64,000 nucleotides of DNA from Aradus depressus (lineage: Eukaryota > Arthropoda > Insecta > Hemiptera > Aradidae). The stretch lies in NCBI GenBank assembly GCA_963662175.1, contig OY759221.1, positions 29,127,027 to 29,191,026 of the forward strand, given 5' to 3'. The position numbers and the translations under genes are program-made. This document shows positions 1-13,000 of this stretch, in pieces (position 1 is the stretch's first letter; every line of letters starts with the position of its first letter). Below the pieces are notes generated by a model, which worked only from the letters and a program-made list of their open reading frames with translations, was not told the origin of the DNA and ran no database searches.

Positions 1-1027
1 TATATATATATATATATTTTTTTGGTATTTTGAACTTGAACGACTTGATTTTCCTTATTCGTACATAACAATTCAATGTTTTTATCCTATGCACATTAAG
101 AATCGCAGAAACAAAATAATATAAGACAAATCCAAATAAAAAGTAAGATAATGATTGAAAATACTGAGCGAGTATTTCGGTTTTGCTTGTTTTCTCATCT
201 ATTAAACCGAAAAATAAACGTGAGAGAAATATAGCTGTGAAAAGTATGTTATTATTAATATTTTTTTAGTATTAATAATAAATAAATTTAAAAAGTTTAA
301 AATAATTAACAGAAGTTAATAATAAATTGGAAAAGGTAATGGAGTAGATTCTGAGGTTCTGTCAAGCAACGCGATATTTCTTTTTTTTGTAGGACAATGT
401 TTCGAATTTATCTTTTTTGATTTATCAAGGGTGGGAATAGAAGATAAAAGCTAGTTATACAAGACGTGGACTATTTTGAAATAGTTTCAAATATTTTATT
501 TTATATACAATTCCACGATATGAATAGAATAAAAATAATATAAATGATGGTCAACATAGAAAGTGTTAACGATATCCTCTATCTCAATAACAGAAGAAAG
601 GCCTCTCCTAGCAGAATGGAATGGTTAAAGTTCGTTCTATAGTAACTAAAAATTCTACGATGGCGTTTGCTCAGTACCATTTCCTTTATAAATAAAGACT
701 GAACGAAGTTTATAATTTAAAAAAATTAAAAATACAATTAAAAAACTAATAACATGAATTCTAAAAACAAATATATTTTAATTTAAAAATAATAATTAAT
801 ATCTAATCCTTATTCCCGCATTACTGGAGGTTATATCTCTTGAAAAATGTACATGTGTCATTCACTTAAAACACAACTAAAAAAATACATATATATTGAT
901 ATATTTTTATACAATACATACATAAGATATGAGTATTTCTCAAGAGAGGACCAGTGCGACTCCTGAAGGGAGGATGTCCTGGTCAGGAAGACAAACTGGA
1001 CGATAAAGGAAAACCAAGTTGTTGTTT
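1..1027. other. Tetraspanin 3' flank, no gene seen
   Basis: AT-rich sequence downstream of the tetraspanin stop codon on the minus strand, presumably 3'UTR then intergenic. It begins with a TA dinucleotide run (1-17) cut by the window edge. No exon or recognisable repeat was found in it. Confidence 0.5.
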
Positions 1028-4000
1028 TCAATGGTTTATTGTACGTTTGAGATGGGTGGTGACTGTGGTGGTGGAACCTAGATGGGTGTAGCGACAATGT
1101 CGCTCTCCTGGGAACAGACTCTGTGAGAACATGAAGTCTGGATCTATCTGGTTACGGTACCTCAGGGCAATTATGATACCGATAACCTGAAAAACATAAT
1201 TATAATTAATTATCATTTATATTTGTTTGAACATCAAATTGTTGAATTAGTTAAATTTTAACTACATGATGACCCAGGATGTACGTACCTAATTTCAAGA
1301 ACATCACATAATCATTTTTTTAAATTATTTATATACTAATTTATTTCCCTTGACTTTTTCTTTTATGTATTTTTATTATCATTTTATTTTTTGAATATAT
1401 ATATACATATTTACATTGTTATTTTATTTTCTTTCTCTTTTCTTAATTTCGCTCATTGTGACCGATGAAGGGACTTTCCGAAATGTCCTGTGAAGAAGAC
1501 ACTTCCGGAAAAATTATTATCTTAATTTTAATTAAATTTAAAAAAACCTACTTTATTATTAATATTATTAGGTTGGTTTGGTTTGGTTTTATGACTCATG
1601 CCCGGGCTTTAACAACGAGGTCATATCGCCTACTACCAGAGCGCTCTTTCGTCACTCAAGTGGACATGAGCCCGACTCTACTGTGGGAGTCCTAAATTTT
1701 GCCTACCCTAAATTTTTATTCATCTAGGTTAGGGGTCTTTAACGAGTACCTGACATCGTACAGGCTCGGGACCATCGCTTAACGTCCCATCCGAAGGACG
1801 GCGTGCTTAAGTTTATTTTACCTCCCAGATAAAATAAACTAAGGGCCTCGGTCGGGTTACGAACCCACGACCTTGAGCTCAGAAGTCAAGCACGCATACC
1901 ACTGAGCTACCGGCGCCCTCTTAATATTATTATTATTATTTTTATTCTCATATTTTCAAGTATATTTATTTATTCATTCATTTAATTTTTTAGTAATATT
2001 GTTAACTCTAGTTCATGAGTGTCAGTCTCCAAGAGTTAATATCTGTTTATGTATCTAATTTATAATCTATCTTAGTGTATACATAATATACTGTCAAAAC
2101 ATTTAAGCTTCCATTTAGTATTTCTTAAGATGTGGCTGAAGATGGTAGCAATATACCAACAGTATTCTCATATTTTATATACACTTTGTAAAATAGAATA
2201 TATTTTAAAAAAACGTAGTTCTTCTACATTTTTTATTAATTGTTTCACAATATCTCTGCAAAAAATGTTAATTATCAATAACAGGATGATTGTTGTCTCT
2301 TGGTTTATCACAATTCTGAAAAATTATTTAAATATCTTAATAAAAAATCATTGTCAGAATACACCACCATATTTCCCCCTTTTCCCCAAGTCATGCAAAA
2401 GTTTAAATAATAAAATTATAATACTTAAAATGGACACTTGCCCTGCATAAGGTACTTTATCATGCATTTAGGAAATATAAAAATAGGACATTAGGCTTAA
2501 TGTTTGTATTCCTTGTTATAAAATAAAGCTAAAGTGGTTTTTAAAATAGCGAATTAAAACTAAAAACTACTAATTCAAGAGATAAGCTACATTACTAGAG
2601 GATTGCTGAAAATATTTAGTAGAGAACGGATTTATATGTACTTAGATTTTAAAATATATTTTTATTATTTTAACCAACCAACAGTAAGATCTCCGTTACC
2701 CGATGTAGATTTATTAATAGTTACCGTAAAAATAATATTTTTATTTTTATTGTACTTAAAACATACAAGTATATAATATATATATATATAAGTTGTCGGT
2801 GAATCACGTACTTCCCCAGCGCGAATTAATCAACTAAGATTTCGTTCTTCCTCTTAAATCGATTGCTTGGAAATCAAAGGTTCTGTTAGTTGTTGGACTT
2901 CTGAATGCTTGTATGAAATTTCGTGGCGATACATTCATTAAATCAGCGGTTATTAGGGTTTCTGCGTTGAGCTCATCTTTTGATCTCTCCTTTCCTTTGT
3001 CCTTATGGGTTTTAGGATTTATGTATAAAATTTCGTGACTATTCATTTATTAGAACGGCAATTATTGTGGCATGTGTGTTAAGCCCCTTTCCTTTTGACC
3101 GATTCGAATGAAAATTGATGGTTGCCGCCCTCATTGGGTTATTGATTTAAATATAAATTTAATAAACATAGCATTTTTGAATGCTGTCCTTTCTATGTGA
3201 CGTTATGAGCCTGTATTAAGTACTCGTTAAATACCCCTTTATCCTAAGTGAATAAACATTTAGGGTAAGAAAAATTTAGGACTCCCATAGTAGAGTCGGG
3301 CTCATGTCCATCAGAGTAACGAAAAAGCGCTCTGGTGGTAGGCGATATGATCTTATTAAAGCCCGGGCATTAGTCACAATATCTAGAATTTTTGACAGAT
3401 TACATAATTTTCCCTATACTTCGTATAGATGAGAATGTAAAAAACTAGACATTCAGAACATGTCACTAACTTCTAAGTTGAGAAACGCGGACATATTGTG
3501 GAAACTTGTAATAAATAAATAAAACAAACTTGTAACCCCATCTACAGGCATCAAATATCTCCATTATTGCCCAAAAAGCAGGCTACTTAATAGCTTAGAA
3601 CAATTAGAAATAAATAAAGCTAACAAAAGGAACATTTGTATGAATGACCAAATTTATTTCAACTATTCCCCTTTGTTAACACCCTAAACCAGTTCTGTTT
3701 CCACATATATGTTTGTATTATCTGTTATTAATATTTTGTTCCACATATATGTTTCAAGTTATCTAAATCTTAACATTATTATTAATTTTATTTCTATTTT
3801 TTATTATTTACTTGTATTTGTACTTATTTATTTGTTATTTTTCCACGTATTAGTCTAGTGACATTCTTTTATGTAAATTTAGAACTAGGTTTTGTTAAGA
3901 AATATTTCATGAGTTAGCTAACGGTACAGCCGGGGGACTCCCAAGTTTTAATAGCACCCTTTGACCTGAGATGTATTTGAAGGGTCGCTCTCTGCAAACT

Positions 4001-7000
4001 GACTTAGTTCATAACTAGACGATGGTATAAAGCCGAAACCGGTAGTTATATATGTATATATATCTTTAGTGGAATAGACAATATTTCAAAAACAAGTTTG
4101 TTTTATTTATTTATGTCACTAACTGTTGTGAATGAAGTTGTTCAAGAAATGCAGCAAGGAAACGGGAATAAAATGAAAAAGATAAATAGCTGATAGAGAA
4201 ATCAGTTCAAAGGAAGTTGAATTTAAACACAACAACATCGTGTGAAATATGCATTCATCACTTCCGAGGACATGGAACGTTATTTTATGATAACATAAAA
4301 TGCAAATAATTTTACAGATAACAATTAAATTTCTCACTTCTTGGTTTGGTTTTATGTATTTATTGATCAATACTTACATATTTTGAACTTTTTGTTATAT
4401 GTCCAAAAATATATATTATATAGGTATGTAAATATTTTGCTATTTTTAATACATAAAAATCCGTTCTCTAGTAATGAGGAATGTAAATAAAAAATGTATG
4501 TACATAATTTACTAAAATTAGATCCATCAAATTAAAAGATTTAGCATGTACAGGTACGTAAATGGACAGATTGTAGTGCAATGGTACCCATATTATATAA
4601 AACCTAGAAAAATTTATTTTGAAAAAAAAGTTTTTTGAATGACCCTTTATAAGTTTCTGACAAAAAAAAAAAAAGTTGAAAAAAATTACCGGCTATGTAC
4701 TTCCCCAGCAAGAATTAATCAATTACCTTTCCCTCCAAAGCCAATCGACAGTTTGAGCTAAAACTCGATACTTGACTTAAGTAGTGGCTTCTCAATCCTC
4801 TTACTACATTTTGTGTCTATACATTCATTACACATCGCCAGTTTTTAGGATATTTGAGTCAAGATCCATTTTTTGGTCCCACTCTTCCCATTGACCGATT
4901 TCGAGGAAAATTAATGCTAGTTAATATACCCAGGGTTAGTTGGAAGTGGAAAGGAAACATATGGATTGAGTTTTGAGAATGGATCTAATTTTATAGGATT
5001 AAAGGTTAAAAGCACCATATACCAGGTCTAACGGATGGAGAAGGGATGTGATCTAGTGTGATGATGGGGGGAAGTGTGTGTTACTGGTTACTGGCGTATT
5101 AACCAACCACCGAGAGGAGTTAATGGTTATAGGAAGGCACGAGGATTAGCTCGGGGATCCTTCTGGTTGCGGTACCGCACTGTCAACCACACACCCACAA
5201 ACTGCAACAACAACACAACATTATATCAGTGTTAGTAACAACAACCATGTTAGTATCAAATATTAAAATATGAGCAGCTCGGAGCTCATCGCAATTTCTC
5301 CTCTAGTCTTCTTTGGAAATTTTGAGCAAGGGCTTCCAATTCGCCTATATACATTTTAGTGAACCGGTACCATAATATACTACGTCAACTGTCACTATTT
5401 CATGGCACTATCATTATTAATTCACTAGTTATTAATTTTGAAAAGGCCTGCGGCGGAACAAAAATGGGGCAAAAATTAGCTCAAATTTCTAATGCTACTG
5501 TATAGAAGGGTTAAGGGATGTAGGATTGAAACTTATTTTGTTATAAATGGGATTTTATAAGCTATTTAATGAACCATTATTTATTACATTAGGATTATTA
5601 GTTTCGAAGATACAAGCGATCAATGTGTGAAATTGTTTCGTTGCAATCGGTGCTCCCGACGTTGATTCACATTCCTCGAAACCGTTTTCAAGATACATGT
5701 TTTTTGAAATTTTGATTTTATTTAAATTATAATAATTACGCATAAAAACTAACGATGTATACAAAAGTTGAAGGGAGTTATTTGAAGAGGTCCCTGAGAT
5801 TATTTAATGGCAACCAACCTAAATTGTTTCAACTGTAAACTGATGTTAAGAACTGAACAATTTATGTTTTCAAAATATTTAACAGATGAGCACATTCAAA
5901 ATTGTATCCATGTAACTTCAATACTGAAAATACCACAGCATAAAAGTTGCACAATTTCAAAATTGCATGAGTATTTTGATTGAAAACCAGAAGACAAACG
6001 GTTCGACTTACTTGAATTATTTGCTGTGACAAGTCAGTTGGAACATAATCACGAAGACTCACCAGCTATATCTGTCCTAGCTAGAAGTGGTTCGACCGTC
6101 GGATTGTCATATCCATGTCACCCGTGGCCGCCTTTGCCAGGCTTCCACTCCAGACTTAGCCTAGCAAGGTCCCCTTTGTCGCCTCCGAGTGTTTGACGTA
6201 GCCAGGCCTAATTCCTCTTTCTGATAGTCAGATCCACTAGTACGAGTAAGTTCGGATCCACAGCTTTTCAGCATGATGATCAGTTCGACATCTTCCAGGT
6301 TTTGGCATAAAAAAGGACTGACATTGCTGTTGAATATCCGTTGGGACCGGATTTTGGAGGATTTCTACATTGTCCCAACTAGGAGAATGCATGCTGGTCC
6401 TGTCTGCAGCGATTCAGTACATCCTCGTCTGCCCCTCCATTTTGTGTTATCACATCTAAATAGCAAAAGCTTTGCTGCTCCTCCCCACCACTTAGTCGTC
6501 GAGAAGTTAAGGTTTCTTAGCCTCATTCCTTTCGTTTTTACGGCGACCTCCCCTCACCCTCAGACCAGCCCGAATGGTCTTACTTTACTCCCCTGTTCGT
6601 GGGGTTCGGCGCCTTTCCCTCTGTGCCCAACTTTGCATGTAGCACCCGGAATCCTGTTGAGAATAATCAAAAAGTGGCGTCTTCATTGGTCGCAAGCATC
6701 ACTATGTACTTGCTTGTGGCTGGTTTGCTATCAATGAAACATTTCTTACATTCTCTTGTCTTTTGTCTCTCATAGAAATTTTCTTTGCTCTTCTATTCCT
6801 ACGGGAATACTCCAGCTGAAGAAAGATTATACTATTATATGTTGAACTTGAGTAGAATCAAATGCTATAAAGACCAGGTCCAACTTTACATTGAGGTTGT
6901 AAGGTTTGCCTTATCCTAACATAAAAAAAATACTAATATTTGCGAAACAGAGGAACAATATTACATGATCCTCCAACTTTACCAACATCGAGAAAAAAAA

Positions 7001-10000
7001 AAAAAAAACCAAGAAAACCATAAAAAAATAAAGTTTTGACGTAAATGGCAATATGGATATAGGTAGCCTGGAGACAGGCCCTGCTGTAACCATGACAACA
7101 GAAAGGTAGCGTATGGAAGGGGAAGAGAGGACGAGAGAGGAGGGACTATTTCAGTGCATCTCTTAAGTTTTAAATAATAATAATAAGGAAATTAAACGCA
7201 TTTTAAGGAAGAAAAATTGAACGTAAAATATATCTAAGATATATTGTACAAAAAAAAAAAAAAAAAAAAATTGTAACCGAAACTATTGAATATGAGTAAA
7301 TCAAAAATAGTTTACAAAATATAGTTGTGAATTTACACGAGGTAGGACCAAGAAAATATATCTTGAGAAGCTATGCCAACATTGATCAGCTCATCTTCTG
7401 TCAACCCTATCCTTCGCTATTGATAAAATATTTTTTTGTGTTTAGAATGTTACAATGCACATTCTATTCGAGTGAATAATAATAGTTGTTAACGTTAAAG
7501 TCAAATAAGTAACAAAATGTTAAAAAGTACCATGGTGGAACAAGAACTTTTAGTTATTCAAAATGCTGTTCCCTCATTATTAATAACGCCTCCATTCCAT
7601 ACATCCTACTATAGAAGCACAAATGAGATCCTAAAATAAATAGTAATAATAATTCTGTGATGGAAAGAATCAAAAACATATTTGGGCATTATACAGCCTT
7701 CATAATAAGCAGTACACATACTAAATGAAAATAAATAATTTTTATGTTGGAAAATAAAGATCAGATGGTGTATTTCAGAAGGTGGATGTGCTCTCTTAAG
7801 TGGAACCTTTTGCTCCTGGTCAAAATTCGTTTTTAATGCGATTTTTTGCCACTTTTTGGGTATAATAGATATATACGATGTCTATTCCACCTTATTTATT
7901 TTATATTATTGCATAGATATTTATTTTATTAGTATTACAGAACTTATTGTATATCTCATATTATTTTGGAATGGATGTTCAAGTATTTATTTGCATGTAT
8001 AGAGAGGTGCGTTAATGAACCTCGTAACCCCTCCCTCTACTTTCAGCTAATAGTGTTCGGTTTGACACCACACTATTAACTGGTGGTAAGTTTTTTTAAA
8101 TTTTGTTACTCTGTTTCCTGATGCTTTCATATTTTAGCTAGTTATTTCTCTATAATTAAATGGATTTTATACGTATTCAAAGATATTACAGCCATTGATA
8201 ATAGTTGCGTTGAAAGGCGGGTCTGGTCAAAAATAAAACCATGGGAAGACATTTTTGTTTTTATAAGGTAATTTATTAAAGTGGCTGATGTTTTCTAAAT
8301 AGACTAAAGAATGACCACCCTTTCCAAACGACCGGTCTCAAGGATTCACCACAGCTTTAAACTAACTTTCCATCACAGAATTCAAGTTAGTGATTTAGGT
8401 GAGTAGCAATCATGCAAGCATTAATAAAAATATATCAGCAGCCTTTACCTAAGTTTACAACAAAAAAATTATATTAAAAACTAACGCAAGCAACTGCTAG
8501 TTTTTCGATAAAATAGAACTAAATTATGAACAGTCGTGTCTCAATAAGCAACAATTTCCAAGGACGCTGGTTTTAGACTTCAATTGCAATAATTTCAAAA
8601 AATAAATGAATACCGAGAATAATTAAATAATATGAAAAGTGTAAGAAGGGAAAAAATGATAATAAATTACCTCAGTAAAGCTGAAGAAAAGGCCGATTCC
8701 GCCACAGAGCTTGAAAGCGTAGTCAATGGTAGATTGTAGCTTGTGCATGCACGGAGGACAGACACAGCCGTCCGGAGAGCCGGGGGGGCAGCACATCGGC
8801 TAAACAACAAGAAAACATCAAAATATTAGCAATCAAATCCTTTCATGGGACTTGAATTGAAGCACCGTTTGGTAAAGCGGTGTCGCAAAATTTCTTGAAG
8901 CCCTCTACTCTCTTAACAACTAGTTATATTATTTTAGGATTTCATTTTTAACTTTAGTTGAATGTAAGGCCCCAAACTGACTAAATGGCCAGAACAGCGT
9001 TCTTATTAATATCTGGGAAGTAAAAATGGAGTGAGGGTTCCAAGTAGGCAGAGTTTAGGACTCCCAGAGAACGGGTTCATGTCCACCAGAACGATGAAAG
9101 AACGCGCTGGTAGTCGGCGATATGACCTCATGAGTCACAAAAACAAACCCTTAAATGATACTTAACATTTTTGCAGAGATATTGTGAAACACTTGATAAA
9201 AATAAAGAAAACGTATGTTTTTAAAAAATATTGTCTATTTCACAAATAATATATAATATGGGAGTACTTTCGGTATTGCTACCATCTTCAGCCACGACTT
9301 AACAAAGACTCAGTATTTACTTAACAAATACTGAGTCTTTGTTAAGTCGTGGCTGAAGATGGTAGCAATACCGAAAGTACTCGCATACTATATATATTTT
9401 GTGAAATATACAATATTTTTTAAAAACATACGTTTTCTTTATTTTTAAACTCTTAAATGTATATTTTTTATCAATAAGGAAGAGGAAGTCAAGCACCGTG
9501 TGATATAACTGTTTACTTTTCGAGATGAACGAAGTATAGGGGAAGTTATTTAATCGGTCAGAACTTCGATGTTGAGTTTTCACCGGAATTTAATGTTTTA
9601 AGACAACCTTATGTCAAAAAATATTTCTGTGAATACGATAACTCCCGTTAGAATAAATGCATCAACACAAAATTTTATATGTGTGTCCAGAACCTCATAA
9701 GGACGACACCTATTGATTTTCAGCCAAATCGATCAAAGAGAAGAGGGGGATAAGGGGGGTGGCTGAACACAAAAACTTATGATAACTGCCGTTGTAATGA
9801 ATGTATGGACGCAAAATTTCATATGCAAACTCAAACCTATTAATTTTTCGTGGAATCCGCTGAAGGGAAGGGGAATCTATAGAACTATTAATTTTTATTT
9901 TAGCCTTAACAGTTGAATGTTTTTGGAGAGAGAGCATGCTTTATTGATTAATTCGTACTGGTGAAGTACATCGCCGATAATTCACCGATGTCTTTTGGTT

Positions 10001-13000
10001 TGGATTGGTGGCTAATGTATGAAAGGAAGGGGTAAGAGCACTGGTTGCTTAGATCCCTAGGTGTAAAACACCAGTCCACTATATATAATGTATGAAATAT
10101 CAAATATAATAAAACTTACATCCTTGACGCATGGAGGATGAGCCATAGTATCGTTCAGGTCATACACTTTATTATCGAAACCACAGCAGCTGAATGTCTT
10201 CTGAACCTCGGCCTTCATACCCATGTTCACCCGGCTCCAACCCTGTAAACAATTAATTATATAATAGTTAATTAACAGTTAAAACAAAAAAATCCTTTTA
10301 GGGCCTTCAGTATAAATAAAAAAAAGGCAAATGAAATTACAAAAATATGAGTAGGTCGAAGTGGCACGGAAATTCCACATTGGGCATTGAGAAGCTTCGT
10401 AAATGTCCTAATTTCATTAAATAAAGTTTAGCATAGTAAACTACTAATGAGGCTTTAACTACGAGGTCATATCGCCTCATACCAGAGTGCTCTTAGGCCG
10501 AATCTACTATAGGAGTCCTAAATTTGTATTCATCTAGATCCGACGTCGCACACACAATCGCCTAACGTCCCATATGAAGGACGGCATGCTCAAGATTTTT
10601 TCAGCTCCCAGATAAAAAATCTAAGTGCTTCGACCGGATTTCGAACCCGCAATCTTGAGCTTAGAAGGCAAGCACGCTATCTCTGAACTACCGGCGCCTT
10701 ACAATTATTTATAGAAATATATTATAAAAGTCGCCAATTGGTAATGTCGTCGCAACAATGTTTTATTTTATTTTTTTTTTAAAAAAGGGCGTCGGTAGCT
10801 CAGAGGAAGCATGCTTGTCTGCTGAGCTCAAAATTGCGGGTTTGAAACCCTGCCGAGTTCTTAAGTATTTTTAACTGGGAGGAGAAAAAACTTTGAGCGT
10901 CCTTCGGATGGGACATTAAGCGATAGTCCTGAGCCTGTGCTTTGGAAGACCCCTCTCAAACTTAGGTAAATAAATCTGAATAGGCAAAATTTAGGACTCC
11001 CACTGTAGTAGAGCTCATGTCCACGAGAGCGACGAAAGAGAGTAGTATGCGATATGACCTCCTAGTTAAAGCCTGGGCATGAGCCATAACTATTTTTAAA
11101 AAATCCACACTTGAAAATTTTGTATTATTATAATAGCCACTAAGAAAAAAATATGTGTAATTCGGAACTTTCTCATAGGGCTACTTCTGGGTTTAGAAGA
11201 GTTTGAGTAATGCTCCTGATTCGATTAAATCAGTATAATACCAGTTGAATACAGAATCACATCAATAGGCCTATAACTAAGTTCCGTGCAACACATTTTT
11301 TTTTAAAGAAATAATAAAAGTAGTTTGTTGCTATAGTTCCCCTGACAACAGTGCGTTTCATTATTCATTTCGGGGTCTAATAGCTCCTGCAATGTCATAC
11401 AGAGGGACAGACAAGTCTCTTCTGATCAAACCCTGTTTCCTTGTTTTTCCCCCCCATATAGTTATCCTCACCTGTTGGGCTATCTGTTGCTGTTCATCCA
11501 TATTGACAGCTAAGCAGGCGCAAGCTACGCTGAACTGCACAAGAAGCAGAAGGAACAGGATAATCATGTACTATCAGAAACTTTTTAAGGAAAACATATA
11601 TAATATTTCATTATTAAAAAATAATAAATAAATAAATCACTTTTGGGTAGAGTAAGGAGATTCTGAATTCATATTACTTAATATATTTTTTTACTGCTTT
11701 ACTCTTCTCCCAATTTAATTACTGGTCTTTACGACCTAACAGACGTTTTGGGAAGAAACCCCGTTCATTAGTATTTTTAATTTATTTACTGATATTAATT
11801 GTAAACATATTCCTTATTGATCTTGATATTCTTAATGCAAAACATACTTTAAGAGTCGACCTCCGTGTTAAAACTCTTAGCCTAGACTGTATGTTCCACA
11901 TAAAGAATAATAGTAAATAAATTAAAGGTGGGAGTTCATAAGGAAACGTCTATTTGCTAGGTTGTAAAGACCAAAAAATAAATTGGGAGAACCCATAACA
12001 TAATATCTATGGCGTTCTTGCAAAAATTCTAAGGTTTTCGTGCCGAGTAAGAAAAAAAGCAGAGTTTCTTCTGCAGATATAAAATACAACAAATCAACAA
12101 AAGTATTATTTTGTTTCATCAAAATAAGTCATAGGGGGCCGTTGCACTCTTATGGAATAGAGCGTAAAGCTTTGGTTGCATGAACCCGTCATGGTCGCGG
12201 GTTCGAAACCTGTCTGTTGGTGAGCTTTATTTCATAGATAAAACCCATTCAGAATTGTAAAAATTTCGTTATTTTTTTTTTGGAATTTAGACAGTCGATA
12301 AACACTGTTTCTTCGCAAATTTAATAACACCCAAACATTTGAAAAGAAACTTATATAAATACAGACATCTTAATTATTATTTACTCTTGGCATTGTTGGA
12401 GCTATCACACTCACAACAAGAATGTCTTCGTATCATCACGGCTGAGTAACGTTCGGAGTGCTATTCATCCATTCAGATTGGCTTCTATTGAACGACTTCT
12501 CGCGGACATTGAAACAATCCCTCAAACAATTTCAATTCTGCTTAGATATGTCATGAGTGGCATAAGAAACAACCTTAAACCCATAAAAGCTTGAAGTGGT
12601 TTAGTGAAATGAAAGGTAAATACTTGAAGAGATTGAATTGTTATTATAAAAAGAAAAACAATATGTGTAAAACCTAACCATAAAAGAGGAAGGGCGGACC
12701 TTTCTCTATTGCGGGTGTATTAATTAATAATAATTAGGTTAATATTATCCAGAGGAAAAAAAACATTATATTATTGACCATAGAGAGAAAAATTCACAAC
12801 TAGACATGAACTCTAGACGAATTAATGATAACATATTTTATTCCAATATTATTTTATTTCATTTTTAAATATAGCCAATTCATGATAATCGTAAAAGCAG
12901 GGAATAATGATGATGAAAATAATAATTTTATAAGAAATATGTATCAATCCAGTTAATCAACTGCAAAATGTCGATAAGATTTCATTATACAAAAGAGGTA

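Noticed and set aside
2130..2450. 106-codon frame in tetraspanin intron 5
   Set aside because: AT-rich, starts in a foldback arm, no domain.
6273..6737. 154-codon plus-strand frame as a gene
   Set aside because: No domain and no splice or codon evidence. Kept only as an unexplained GC-richer island.
9262..9382. microRNA precursor
   Set aside because: The stem is too long and perfect, the arms extend to 121 bp, and related arms occur elsewhere, so a foldback element is the better explanation.
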